Shown: positions 40,496 to 48,848 of the stretch, piece after piece | Numbering within the stretch: the stretch's first letter is position 1 | How the letters are laid out: every line of letters begins with the position of its first letter | Source: Micromonospora sp. WMMD1155 | GTDB taxonomy: Bacteria; Actinomycetota; Actinomycetes; Mycobacteriales; Micromonosporaceae | Direction: 5' to 3' | Assembly: GCF_029581275.1 (NCBI RefSeq) | Contig: NZ_CP120742.1 | Span: 2,764,501-2,828,500 of the forward strand | DNA length: 64,000 nucleotides | Position numbers and translations under genes: made by a program | Notes under the pieces: generated by a model | Told to the model about the DNA's origin: nothing | Database searches by the model: none | The model's input: only the letters and a program-made list of their open reading frames with translations

Positions 40496-41188
40496 GTGAC
40501 CGTCGAACCGCCGCACCGTGGGCTCGTCCTCGTGGTCGAGGACGAACCGGCCATCGCCGACCTGGTCCGGCTCTATCTGACCCGGGACGGGTTCGGCGTC
40601 CACCTGGAACGCGACGGTGCCGCCGGTCTGAGCGCGGCCCGTCGGCTACGCCCGGTGGCCTGCGTGCTGGACATCGCGCTGCCGGGCCTGCCCGGCACCG
40701 AGATCTGTCGTCAGCTGCGGGAGGCCGGTGACTGGACCCCCGTCATCTTCCTCACCGCCCGCGACGACGAGGTGGATCGGATCGTCGGCCTGGAGTTGGG
40801 TGCCGACGACTACGTGACCAAGCCGTTCAGCCCCCGGGAGTTGGTGGCCCGGGTGCGGGCGGTGCTGCGCCGCTCCGCCGGTGGCCCCGAGGGCGCGGAC
40901 CGGCCGCGCGTCGTCGGCCCGGTGACGCTCGACCCCGCCCGCCGGACGGTCAGCGCCGCCGGGACACCGGTGCAGCTCACCTCCACCGAGTTCGACCTGC
41001 TGGCCCATCTGATGGCCCGGCCCGGTCGGGTCTTCACCAGGGAGGAGTTGCTGGCCGGGGTCTGGGGGTACGCCGCCCACGCCGGCACCCGCACCGTGGA
41101 CGTCCACGTCGCCCAGGTGCGGGCGAAGCTCGGCCCGGCCAGCGTGATCCGCACCCATCGCGGCGTCGGGTACGCGGTCGATGCCTGA
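40496..41188 (+). CDS. OmpR/PhoB-family response regulator
   Basis: Seen: 230 residues from GTG 40496. The receiver has acidic VVEDEP, phospho-acceptor Asp59 in ACVLDIALPGLPG, Thr in VIFLTARDDE and Lys in YVTKPFSPRELVARV. The winged-helix output domain has LTSTEFDLLAHLMARPGRVF, TREELLAGVWG and RTVDVHVAQVRAKLG. Known: binds direct repeats at target promoters after phosphorylation. The stop overlaps the start of the histidine kinase gene by eight bases. Targets unknown; the lipoprotein at 42704 is the nearest candidate. Confidence 0.95.
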   Translation: MTVEPPHRGLVLVVEDEPAIADLVRLYLTRDGFGVHLERDGAAGLSAARRLRPVACVLDIALPGLPGTEICRQLREAGDWTPVIFLTARDDEVDRIVGLELGADDYVTKPFSPRELVARVRAVLRRSAGGPEGADRPRVVGPVTLDPARRTVSAAGTPVQLTSTEFDLLAHLMARPGRVFTREELLAGVWGYAAHAGTRTVDVHVAQVRAKLGPASVIRTHRGVGYAVDA

Positions 41189-42647
41189 CCGTCCCGAGCG
41201 CGTCGAGTCGCCCACCATGGCGCTCCCGGTGGTCGCCGCCCGCCCATCGGCCGAACCCCGGCGGGTCCGCTTCGGCCGTACGCTGACCGCCCGGGCGGTC
41301 CTCGTGACGTGCGCGGTGGCGCTGGTGTCGGTGCTGGTCACCGCGATCGTGGCGGTGCCGTTGGCGATTCGCGGAGCGGAGCAGCGAGACCAGGACGCGC
41401 TCGCCGCCCAGGCCCGGCTCGCCGCCGAGGTGCTACGGACCCGCCTGGACCGGGGGCGCGGCACCGACGAGGAGCGGCTCATCCAACAACTGCGTAACCA
41501 GGGTATCGACGCGTACCTGATCCGGCGCGGGACGGTCGACCGGCCGGGCCTGCCACCCCGGGTGGTGCAGCGGATCGGGCAGGGCCGCAACGTGTCGGTC
41601 CGACGCGTCGTCAACGGGAAACGTGCCCTGGTCGAAGGTCGGGCGCTGCCCAACGGCAACGGCGTGGTGCTGTCCCGTCCGTCGTCGGACGGGCTGTGGG
41701 CCCAGGTGCTGCGCAGCCTCTGGTTGCCGCTCCTGGCCGGGCTGGCCGCCGGTGTGGCGGCCGGTCTGCTGCTGGCCCGCCGGCTGGCCCGGCCGATCCG
41801 CGTCGCGGCCACCGCCGCCGCCCGGCTCCGCGCCGGGGACCGCGCCGTCCGGGTGCCGGTCGAGTCACCGGACGAGGTCGCCGACCTGGCCGAGGCGCTG
41901 AACGGCCTGGCCGGCGCACTGGCCACCAGTGAGGGACGACAGCGGGAGTTCCTGCTGTCCGTCTCGCACGAGTTGCGCACCCCGCTGACCGCGATCCGGG
42001 GGTACGCCGAGGCGCTCGCCGACGGCGTGCTCGGCACGGACGACACGGTCGACACCGGTCGGACGATGCTTGTCGAGGCCCAACACCTGGACCGGCTCAT
42101 CGGGGACCTGCTGGCGCTGGCCCGGTTGGAGGCGGCGGACTTCCCCCTCGAACCGGTGTCGGTGGACCTGACCCGGTTGGCGGTGGACGCGGAACCGACC
42201 TGGTCCGGCCGGTGTGCCGCGGTGGGGGTGCCGTTCCGGTTGGAGACGACCGGTCTGCCGGTGCCCGCGTACACCGATCCGGGTCGGATCCGGCAGGTGC
42301 TGGACGGGTTGCTGGAGAACGCGCTGCGGGTCGTACCCCCGGGGTCGCCCGTGGTGCTCGCGGTCCGGCCGGCGGGCGCGGACCCGGCCGACGGCGGTGT
42401 GCTGGAGATCCGCGACGGCGGGCCCGGCTTCACCGACGACGACCTGGCGGTGGCGTTCGAGCGCGGTGCCCTGCACGAGCGGTACCGGGGAGTGCGCAAG
42501 GTGGGCAGCGGGTTGGGGTTGGCGCTGGCCGCCGGCCTGGTCCGGCGGCTGGGCGGGGAGATCGCCGCCGGGCACGCGCCGGAGGGCGGCGCCGCCTTCA
42601 CGGTCCGGCTGCCCGGTGATCCTTACCTGACCCGAACATCGGCCTGA
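41181..42647 (+). CDS. HAMP-containing sensor histidine kinase
   Basis: Seen: 488 residues, ATG overlapping the regulator gene by eight bases. Membrane helices at about 36-62 and 178-199 enclose an extracytoplasmic sensor of about 115 residues. A HAMP domain follows (about 200-252), then HisKA with His263 in LLSVSHELRTPLTAIRGYAE, and a HATPase with QVLDGLLENALRV, RDGGPGFTDDDLAVAFERGA and GSGLGLALAAGLVRRLGGE. Known: class I transmembrane kinase paired with an OmpR regulator. The sensor domain has no recognised ligand fold. Confidence 0.94.
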   Translation: MPDRPERVESPTMALPVVAARPSAEPRRVRFGRTLTARAVLVTCAVALVSVLVTAIVAVPLAIRGAEQRDQDALAAQARLAAEVLRTRLDRGRGTDEERLIQQLRNQGIDAYLIRRGTVDRPGLPPRVVQRIGQGRNVSVRRVVNGKRALVEGRALPNGNGVVLSRPSSDGLWAQVLRSLWLPLLAGLAAGVAAGLLLARRLARPIRVAATAAARLRAGDRAVRVPVESPDEVADLAEALNGLAGALATSEGRQREFLLSVSHELRTPLTAIRGYAEALADGVLGTDDTVDTGRTMLVEAQHLDRLIGDLLALARLEAADFPLEPVSVDLTRLAVDAEPTWSGRCAAVGVPFRLETTGLPVPAYTDPGRIRQVLDGLLENALRVVPPGSPVVLAVRPAGADPADGGVLEIRDGGPGFTDDDLAVAFERGALHERYRGVRKVGSGLGLALAAGLVRRLGGEIAAGHAPEGGAAFTVRLPGDPYLTRTSA

Positions 42648-42703
42648 CGCTCCGCTCGTCGTTCCCGGGGAGGCTGAGGGCTCCACGGACGAGAGGGAAC
42701 GTC

Positions 42704-43297
42704 ATGTCACGTTGGGGATTCGCCACCGGCACCACGGCACTGGTCGCCGTGTTCGCGTTGAGCGGTTGCGGTGCGGCCGAGGTGGCCGGCCAGCCCGCCC
42801 GGGAGGCGGCCGTCGAGGTCGCCGCCGCCATGGGCGTCGAGGGGCAGGCGCTGACCGCGATGGGGTTCGACGCCGACGACCTGGACGTGCTGACCGTCGC
42901 CGCACCGGCCACCCCGACGCCCGGTGCCTCCCCCACCGCCCAGGAGAAGGCCCGGGAGAAGCGCGGTGAGGAGTGGCGCAAGCGCCGCCAGGCGCGGGTG
43001 CTGCTGCGCAAGAACACCCTGCACGGTGAGGCGGTGGTGAAGACCAAGGACGGCGGTACGCAGACCGTGGCCGTGCAGCGCGGGGCGGTGACCGCGATCG
43101 ACGGCGATTCGATGACCGTCAAGTCCACCGACGGCTTCACCATGACCTGGACCTTCGGCGAGGACCTGCGGGTCGTCGAGCGGCGCGCCACGGTGCAGCC
43201 GAGTGAGGTGAAGGTCGGCGCGACGGTCGGTGTCGCCGGCGCGAAGGACGGCGACAAGGGCGTGGCCCGACTCGTGCTCATCCCCCGCGCGAAGTGA
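42704..43297 (+). CDS. Lipoprotein with OB-like (DUF5666-like) C-terminal region
   Basis: Seen: 197 residues from ATG 42704 (GAGAGG upstream). A lipoprotein signal, TALVAVFALSGC, puts the lipidated Cys at about residue 22. A charged helical segment (EKAREKRGEEWRKRRQARVL) is followed by a small beta domain: GEAVVKTKDGGTQTVAVQRG, AVTAIDGDSMTVKSTDGFTM, VKVGATVGVAG. Known: similar domains occur in cell-envelope lipoproteins of unknown role. It follows the two-component genes by 56 bases and may be their target or an accessory sensor. Confidence 0.82.
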   Translation: MSRWGFATGTTALVAVFALSGCGAAEVAGQPAREAAVEVAAAMGVEGQALTAMGFDADDLDVLTVAAPATPTPGASPTAQEKAREKRGEEWRKRRQARVLLRKNTLHGEAVVKTKDGGTQTVAVQRGAVTAIDGDSMTVKSTDGFTMTWTFGEDLRVVERRATVQPSEVKVGATVGVAGAKDGDKGVARLVLIPRAK

Positions 43298-43301
43298 GCG
43301 A

Positions 43302-43332
43302 GAGGGGCCCTGGCCGACGCCGGGGCCCCCTC
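43302..43332. terminator. GC-rich hairpin between convergent genes
   Basis: GAGGGGCCC at 43302-43310 pairs with the GGGCCCCCTC region ending at 43332, with a GGC/GCC extension and one bulge. It lies between the lipoprotein gene and the convergent secreted hydrolase gene. Confidence 0.75.
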
Positions 43333-43337
43333 GTTCG

Positions 43338-44939
43338 TCAGTACACGCGCGACCCGATGAAGTCGTCGTGACCGTAACCGACCGGGTTGGCGGCGGTACG
43401 GGCCTCGAACGACCACTGCTGCCGGGTGCTGCTTCCGCAGTTCGCCAACCGCAGGCGGGAGCCGCCCAGCAACGGGTTGTCGAACGCCACGCAGAGGTTG
43501 CTCGCGGCGGCCGGCTTGATCTGGTTGCCGGAGAAGACGAACTGCTGGGCCCCGGTGCCGTTGCAGTCGTAGATGTTCACCGCGGTGCCGGCGGTCATCG
43601 AGCTGTTGGAGACGTCCAGGCAGCGGTCGTGGGACAGCTCCGAGTGCAGCGAACGCCGGGTCGAGTCGTACCAGAAGCCCTGGTTACGCCCACCGTGACA
43701 GGAGTACGGCTGTTGCACGGTGCCGTTGCGTGAGTCGTACCCCTTGCCGTCGACGCAGGTGCCGGTGGCCAGGTTGCGCAGTTGCCTGAAGTCCAGCAGG
43801 CCCGGGTAGAGCACGCCGCTGCCGGTGCTCGCCGGGTCGACGCAGCTGGCCCGGTCCTGGCCGGAGTTCCAGAACTGGGTGATGCACTGGGCGAACATGC
43901 CGTGCCCACGGGCGTTGGGGTGGAACGACTGGCGGGCGGCGTTCTCGTTCCAGATGCCCACCTCGATGTAGAGGCCGCGTACCGAGGTGTTGTCGGTGCA
44001 CACCTCGTGCCCGTGGAAGAGTCGGCTGGCGTCCAGGTAGCGGGTGCCGGTGTTCGCGGCGGCCGACCGCAGCGCCGACTCGAACAGCGGCACCGCCTTG
44101 TTCCGGGCGAACGCCGCGTCGGCCAGGTAGAGCAGACAACCGCCGGAGTACCAACCCGGGAAGTTCGGGTTGTCCTCCACGTCGGGGCTGCCCGGGCTCG
44201 GGTACGACATCAGCACCAGCTCGTAGTCCGACCGCAGGTAGCCGGCCTTCGTCATGGTCTGCCGGATGTCGTTGAGCGCCGATTCGACGGCCTGCCGGCT
44301 GCCGTCGGTGCGGATCGTCCACTGGTCGGTGTAGGTGGGGTAGCAGGGCCCCTGGAAGAAGACCCGGCGGACGGCGCAGTCGGTGGCGACCGGCCCGAAC
44401 TGGATGGTCCCGTCCCCGTTGGCGCCGACCACCACCCAGATCAGCTTCACGTGCGTGTTGCGCGCCTTGATGCCCAGGTAGTCGCCCTGGTTCAGCTCGT
44501 TGTGCTGGGTCGGGCCGCCGGCGATCAGGTTCCACGGGGTGGCACCGGAGCAGGCGATGTTGTACTGCGCGTCCGACGTGATGCCGGTGCGGAACACCGC
44601 CTGGTCGTACGAGCGGTCGCACCAGTTGCCGTCCTGGTGGGTGCCGGGGACGTAGTTGCCGACCCCTTCGCCGGAGATCTCGCTGTCGCCCATGGTGACC
44701 AGCGCGGTGCGGCGTTGTTCGATCGGGCGGATCGCCGGGCTGCCGTAGAGGGCGGTGGCCTCGGCGGCCCGGATGGCCTCGAGGTTGGCGGGGAGTGGTT
44801 GGACGGTCGGCCGGTCGGCGGCGGTGGCGGGGGTGGCCGGTCCGGCGAGCATCGGGAGGACGAGCGCGGCGACGGAGACGGCGACGGTGAGGGCCCGTCG
44901 TCGGGTCGCGCGTTCGGGCCTGGTGGGGGTTGCAGGCAT
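43338..44939 (-). CDS. Secreted SGNH-hydrolase-like protein with C-terminal ricin B lectin domain
   Basis: Seen: 533 residues from ATG 44939 (AAAGGAG upstream). A signal peptide (RRRALTVAVSVAALVLPMLA, cleavage near ATA-AD at about 41) is followed by an esterase-like domain: TALVTMGDSEISGEGVGNY (GDSE in place of GDSL), SGATPWNLIAGG, VVVGANGDGTIQFGPV, and HPNARGHGMFAQCI carrying a likely catalytic His. Residues about 395-520 form a beta-trefoil ricin-like domain (RNLATGTCVDGKGYDSRNGT, RCLDVSNSSMTAG, NIYDCNGTGAQQFVF). Known: such proteins deacetylate or cleave polysaccharides, with the lectin binding glycan. Cys pairs fit an extracellular protein. Confidence 0.88.
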   Translation of the reverse strand: MPATPTRPERATRRRALTVAVSVAALVLPMLAGPATPATAADRPTVQPLPANLEAIRAAEATALYGSPAIRPIEQRRTALVTMGDSEISGEGVGNYVPGTHQDGNWCDRSYDQAVFRTGITSDAQYNIACSGATPWNLIAGGPTQHNELNQGDYLGIKARNTHVKLIWVVVGANGDGTIQFGPVATDCAVRRVFFQGPCYPTYTDQWTIRTDGSRQAVESALNDIRQTMTKAGYLRSDYELVLMSYPSPGSPDVEDNPNFPGWYSGGCLLYLADAAFARNKAVPLFESALRSAAANTGTRYLDASRLFHGHEVCTDNTSVRGLYIEVGIWNENAARQSFHPNARGHGMFAQCITQFWNSGQDRASCVDPASTGSGVLYPGLLDFRQLRNLATGTCVDGKGYDSRNGTVQQPYSCHGGRNQGFWYDSTRRSLHSELSHDRCLDVSNSSMTAGTAVNIYDCNGTGAQQFVFSGNQIKPAAASNLCVAFDNPLLGGSRLRLANCGSSTRQQWSFEARTAANPVGYGHDDFIGSRVY

Positions 44940-44977
44940 CGACGCACTCCTTTCGGCTCAGTCGCGGGACGTCGACT

Positions 44978-45006
44978 GAGTTACCAGACGGTAACGTGCG
45001 GATCAA
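44978..45006 (-). promoter_or_regulatory. Promoter with palindromic operator before secreted hydrolase
   Basis: On the minus strand, TTGATC (45006-45001) and TAACTC (44983-44978) are separated by 17 bases, like a -35/-10 pair. A perfect inverted repeat, GTTACC-AGAC-GGTAAC, occupies 44980-44995 and overlaps the -10 side, a typical repressor position. The regulator is unknown. Confidence 0.45.
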
Positions 45007-45080
45007 TAGATGTGAATGCGCCTCGGATCCTTGCGCGCGGGCTGCCGAACCGCCCGGATCGGACTATCCGGGCGGCCGGG

Positions 45081-45197
45081 TTTTGCGCTGCCTCCGTCAG
45101 CACGCGGGCGGCGGCGTTTGCGTTGCCTCCGTCAGCTAGCGGGCGGAGGCTTCTGCGTTGCCCTCGTCAGCGTGGCTTCTGCGTTGCCCCCGTCAGC
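45081..45197. repeat. Four-copy direct repeat overlapping a gene end
   Basis: The unit TTCTGCGTTGCCCCCGTCAG plus C, with small changes, occurs at 45081-45101, 45117-45136, 45151-45171 and 45177-45197. The spacers are five to 15 bases; three of the four units are followed by GCGGGCGG-type sequence. The last copy contains the stop codon of the convergent membrane glycosyltransferase gene. Confidence 0.75.
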
Positions 45198-47484
45198 GCG
45201 CGGGCGGCAGGGCGTAGCCGACGTAGCCGCGGAACTCCAACCGCCAGCCGGCCGGCACCAGCTTCGTGCAGGCCGGACGGCTCCCGGTGCAGACGATCGC
45301 GTCGACCGAGGAGGGGTCGGCGGGTGGCCGTTCCGGCAGCACCGACTGCAACGCCACCAGCTCCGGTGACCCACCGTCCGGCTGCCGGAGCAGCAGCCAC
45401 CACGGGTACTCCCAGTTGTCGTTCTGCTGCACCAGCCCGATCCGTCGGGCATCGCTGGCTCGGACCGCCGCAGCGGCCCAGCGGAACTCGTCGGCCCACT
45501 GCGGGCGGCGCAGGAACCGGGTGTCCCAGTCCGAGGTGGTGAAGACCGAACCGGAGCCGACCAGGCGGCGCGGGAAGCCGTACGACAGCGCGAGCACCCC
45601 GGCCAGCGCCGAGGTGGCCAGCACGGTGACCACCGCCAGGGTGGCCACCGACCGGCGTGTCGAGTTCGCGCCACGTCGACGGAGAAGCGCGTCGACCCAG
45701 AGCCCGGCCAGCGGCACCGCCAGCACCACCGCGTAGAGGATCAGCCGGTTGCCCCACGGCTGCCACTTGATCATCGAGGTGTGCAGCAGGACGGCGGCCA
45801 GCACCACCACCGCGTACGCGCGCAGCGGCCCGGCCTGCTCGCTGTCGATCCGGCGCGGGCGGGCGAGTGCGACGACGGCGCCGATCAGCGCCAGCGCCCC
45901 GGTCAGGGGGAACGCCACCCGGTCCTCGTCCGGATACCAGGCCGGCTCCGGGAAGATCTCCCGGCCGAAGGTGATCGCGCGGTCCTGCGGGTCCACCCCG
46001 ATCACGCCCGCGCCGTCGATGATCAACTCGGCGCCGGCCCGGCGCAGGGGCGCCACCGGTGTGTCGAACGCGGTGTGCGCGATCCGCAGGGCGTTGACCA
46101 GGATCGACTGCGGGTCGTGCCGTTCCATCGGGATCGACTCGCGCAGCCGTGGCGGGCCCAGCGGATGCCCGAACTCCGCTGTCACCCGGGCCAGGAACGG
46201 GCCGACCACCACTGCCGCGACCAGCAGGATCAGCACCGAACCACCGACCGTGCGGACCACCCCACCGATCGGCCGAGGTCGCCGATCCCCGCCGGTCGCC
46301 GCGCTCGCGCCCGTGCCCGGCGTCACCGCGTTCGCGCCCGTGCCCGGCGTCACCGGGTTCGCAGCAGTGCCCGGTGTCGCCGCGGTCGCGGCAGTGCCCG
46401 GTGTCGCCGCGGTCGCGGCAGTGCCTGACGTCGCCGCCTTCGCGGCCAGGCTCAGGCGGAGCTGCGCCAGCCCCCAGAGAACCAGCAGCGGGCCGACCGC
46501 GATCAGCCCGCTGGTCTTGGTCACCGCGGTCAGGCCGGTGGCCGCTCCCAACCCGAGCAGCGTGCCCCAGCCGGTACGCCGTCGCAGCCCGTCCAGCACC
46601 AGGGTCGCCGCGCAGGTCACCCACGCCGCGCAGACCAGGTCGGTCTGCGTGCTGGTCGCCTGGAGCACGACCATGGGCGTGGTCGCCAGCACGAACGCGG
46701 TGAGCAGTTGGGCCCTCCGGCCGCCGCCGAGCTGAGCGGTGATCCGTGCGGCCACCAGCAGGCAGACCACTCCGGCCGCCCACTGCACCAGGTTGTGCAG
46801 CTGGTCCCCGCCGGTGAGGAGACGCAGGTGCAGCAGCAGATACTCGGCTCCGGGCGGGATGGTCACCTGCCGGTGGATGGCGGTGGGCCAGAAGTCCAGG
46901 TCGCCCTGGGCCACCCAGTGCTCCACCTTCGGCAGGTGGTACGTCTGCGAGTCGAAGTTGTTCGGCTCGGCCAGCAACGCGACCAGCAGCTCCACCAGGA
47001 CGAGCCCGGCTATCGTGCCGACGAGCAGCCGCTCGCCCCGTCCGGCCGTACGCCAGGTGTCGACCGCCACGGCGAGCAAGCCGGAGGGCGCCCGAGAGGT
47101 CCGCGTCGGCGCGGGGCCGGAGCTGGTCGCAACGGGCTCTGGCGTTTCCGGGCTGCCACCGACCACGGCGCCCACCGGCACGGGTCGGGGGGTGGCGGCG
47201 GAGGGAGGTGCTGGTCGGCTCGACCGTTGCCGCAGACCGGCGGCTGTCGCGGCCGCGGCCAGGAAGAGCAGCCAGGCGGCGGCGAAGGTCGACCGGGTCA
47301 GTGCGTGCAACGCGCCGAGAAGCTCGACGACGAGCACCGCGTACACGCCGGTGAGCAGTACTGAGCGCACCACGGCGAGTCGCAGCGGCGCGACCGCATC
47401 GACCGCGCGCGACCTCAGTGCGACGGTGAGTAGGAGCACCGAGGCGGCGGGAACCACCGCGAGCAGGGAGCCGGCAGCCGACAT
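45193..47484 (-). CDS. Polytopic GT-C glycosyltransferase (PMT/ArnT-like) with internal 9-residue repeats
   Basis: Seen: 763 residues if started at ATG 47484; GTG 47520 is the other option. About ten or more membrane helices are present. The GT-C style first loop carries AEPNNFDSQTYHLPKVEHWV and GDLDFWPTAIHRQVTIPPGA, with the Asp in NFDSQTYHLPK as likely catalytic residue. A cytoplasmic insertion holds five 9-residue units (GTAATAATP and variants; DNA 46301-46435). Known: such enzymes use polyprenyl-phosphate sugars on the outer membrane face. It is divergent from a GT2 gene that could supply a lipid-linked sugar (inference). Confidence 0.83.
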   Translation of the reverse strand: MSAAGSLLAVVPAASVLLLTVALRSRAVDAVAPLRLAVVRSVLLTGVYAVLVVELLGALHALTRSTFAAAWLLFLAAAATAAGLRQRSSRPAPPSAATPRPVPVGAVVGGSPETPEPVATSSGPAPTRTSRAPSGLLAVAVDTWRTAGRGERLLVGTIAGLVLVELLVALLAEPNNFDSQTYHLPKVEHWVAQGDLDFWPTAIHRQVTIPPGAEYLLLHLRLLTGGDQLHNLVQWAAGVVCLLVAARITAQLGGGRRAQLLTAFVLATTPMVVLQATSTQTDLVCAAWVTCAATLVLDGLRRRTGWGTLLGLGAATGLTAVTKTSGLIAVGPLLVLWGLAQLRLSLAAKAATSGTAATAATPGTAATAATPGTAANPVTPGTGANAVTPGTGASAATGGDRRPRPIGGVVRTVGGSVLILLVAAVVVGPFLARVTAEFGHPLGPPRLRESIPMERHDPQSILVNALRIAHTAFDTPVAPLRRAGAELIIDGAGVIGVDPQDRAITFGREIFPEPAWYPDEDRVAFPLTGALALIGAVVALARPRRIDSEQAGPLRAYAVVVLAAVLLHTSMIKWQPWGNRLILYAVVLAVPLAGLWVDALLRRRGANSTRRSVATLAVVTVLATSALAGVLALSYGFPRRLVGSGSVFTTSDWDTRFLRRPQWADEFRWAAAAVRASDARRIGLVQQNDNWEYPWWLLLRQPDGGSPELVALQSVLPERPPADPSSVDAIVCTGSRPACTKLVPAGWRLEFRGYVGYALPPAR
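46301..46435. repeat. 27-bp tandem repeat, five units, inside glycosyltransferase gene
   Basis: Five consecutive 27-base units at 46301, 46328, 46355, 46382 and 46409. Units 4 and 5 differ by only two or three bases, which suggests recent duplication. Each unit adds nine residues (GTAATAATP type) without changing the frame. Confidence 0.85.
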
Positions 47485-47607
47485 GGCCGGAAGTAAACAC
47501 CATCGGCCTGAGCCCGCCACGCCGACTGCCCGCGGTGGCGGCAGACGATGGGCTAACCTGCCAGGCTAGGCTAGGCCCGACGTGTTGTCGCCACCGTGGA
47601 GATTCCC

Positions 47608-48312
47608 GTGAAGCTCTCGATCCTCATGCCGGTCTACAACGAGGAAGAACGCATCGCGGATGCCCTCAAGCAGGCGTTGGCGGTTGACTATCCCTGCGAG
47701 ATCGAGCTGGTCGTCGTCGACGACGGAAGCCGGGACGGCACCGGCGAGGTCCTCGGCCGCGCCGACGACGCACGCCTGCGGGTGATCACCCACCAGCGAA
47801 ACGCCGGCAAGGGCGCGGCCATCAAGACGGCTGTCGACAGCGCGGAGGGTGACTACATGGTCATCCTCGACGCGGATCTGGAGTACGACCCGCAGGACAT
47901 CCCCAAGCTGCTCGACCCGGTGCTCGACGGGCGGGCCACGGTGGTCTACGGCAATCGCACCTTCGGCAGCCACAGCGCCTACAGCTTCTGGTACGTGATG
48001 GGCAACAAGGGCGTCACGATGGCCGCCAACGTGCTGTTCAACTCGTACATCGGTGACCTGGAGACCTGTTTCAAGCTGATGCCGGTGGCGCTCTACCGTT
48101 CGCTCGAGGTGCGCTCGCGCGGCTTCGGCATGGAGGCCGAGGTGACCGGCAAGCTGCTGCGTCGCCGCATCCGCCCGTACGAGGTGCCGATCAGCTACCG
48201 GGCGCGTGGCCGGGAAGAGGGCAAGAAGATCACCTGGAAGGACGGGGTCGAGGCGATCTGGATCCTCGGCCGCGAGCGCGCACGTCGCCGCCCGGTCCCC
48301 GCGTCACGCTGA
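47608..48312 (+). CDS. Family 2 glycosyltransferase (dolichol-phosphate mannosyltransferase-like)
   Basis: Seen: 234 residues from GTG 47608, seven bases after GGAG; GTG 47596 would include that site. The GT-A fold shows LSILMPVYNEEERIADALKQ, VVVDDGSRDGTGEV, NAGKGAAIKTAVDSAEGDYM and ILDADLEYDPQDIPKLLDPV (DxD motif), then CFKLMPVALYRSLEVRSRGF. No membrane helix is attached. Known: DPM-type enzymes transfer a hexose from NDP-sugar to polyprenyl phosphate. The divergent GT-C gene would be a natural user of such a product. Confidence 0.92.
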   Translation: MKLSILMPVYNEEERIADALKQALAVDYPCEIELVVVDDGSRDGTGEVLGRADDARLRVITHQRNAGKGAAIKTAVDSAEGDYMVILDADLEYDPQDIPKLLDPVLDGRATVVYGNRTFGSHSAYSFWYVMGNKGVTMAANVLFNSYIGDLETCFKLMPVALYRSLEVRSRGFGMEAEVTGKLLRRRIRPYEVPISYRARGREEGKKITWKDGVEAIWILGRERARRRPVPASR

Positions 48313-48340
48313 CCGACGCTGCTCTTTCGAGCGGGCTAAC

Positions 48341-48368
48341 CTTTAGTTGAAGTGCACTTCAACTAAAG
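48341..48368 (+). promoter_or_regulatory. 28-bp perfect palindrome, probable SoxR operator
   Basis: 48341-48354 is the exact complement of 48355-48368 (left half CTTTAGTTGAAGTG). It ends nine bases before the soxR ATG. MerR-family regulators bind such dyads between -35 and -10 elements, so autoregulation is likely. Confidence 0.65.
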
Positions 48369-48377
48369 GACCTGGTG

Positions 48378-48848
48378 ATGCCGGATTCGTTGACGATCGG
48401 CGAGTTGTCCGTCCGCTCCGGCGTGGCACCCTCGGCGCTGCGCTACTACGAACGACTCGGTCTGATCCGCGCCGAACGGACCGGCGGCAACCAACGCCGC
48501 TACGCCCGCGCCGAGTTGCGGCGGGTGGCCTTCATCCGGATCTCCCAGCAGGTCGGCGTCTCACTCGACGAGATCCGAGCGGCGCTCGACTCGCTCCCCG
48601 AAGGCCGCACCCCCAGCCCGCAGGACTGGGCGCGACTCTCCGCGAGCTGGCGGAGCCGGTTGGACGAGAAGATCAGGTTGCTCACCGAGCTCCGCGACAA
48701 CCTGGACGGCTGCATCGGCTGCGGGTGCCTCTCCCTGCAACGCTGCGTGCTCTACAACCCGGGGGACGCGCTGGGCGGCGAGGGCCCAGGCGCCCGTCTG
48801 ATGCTGCCGCGACCTGCGGGCGAGCCTCCGGCCGTCACCCCAGTGTGA
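48378..48848 (+). CDS. soxR: Redox-sensitive MerR regulator SoxR
   Basis: Seen: 156 residues from ATG 48378 (AAAGGA upstream). MerR DNA-binding part TIGELSVRSGVAPSALRYYE with RLGLIRAERTGGNQRRYA, then a dimerisation helix (about 85-110), and the [2Fe-2S] motif C-x2-C-x-C-x5-C at C112, C115, C117, C123 (CIGCGCLSLQRC). Known: SoxR senses redox-active compounds through its cluster; in actinomycetes it controls quinone reductases, oxygenases and exporters rather than soxS. The convergent quinone oxidoreductase gene overlaps its end by 14 bases and is a plausible target. Confidence 0.95.
   Translation: MPDSLTIGELSVRSGVAPSALRYYERLGLIRAERTGGNQRRYARAELRRVAFIRISQQVGVSLDEIRAALDSLPEGRTPSPQDWARLSASWRSRLDEKIRLLTELRDNLDGCIGCGCLSLQRCVLYNPGDALGGEGPGARLMLPRPAGEPPAVTPV

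Noticed and set aside
45081..45197. CRISPR array
   Set aside because: Repeat units of about 20 bases with spacers of 5-15 bases that resemble each other, and no cas genes nearby.
45167..47503. Alternative minus-strand frame of 778 codons over the GT-C gene
   Set aside because: Gly/Arg/Ala-rich without hydrophobic helices; the other frame gives a normal polytopic protein.
47545..47575. Iron box before the GT2 gene
   Set aside because: Contains GGCTAACCT but only about 12 of 19 positions fit the consensus, and the gene has no iron link. The same half site before soxR (near 48335) was rejected for the same reason.
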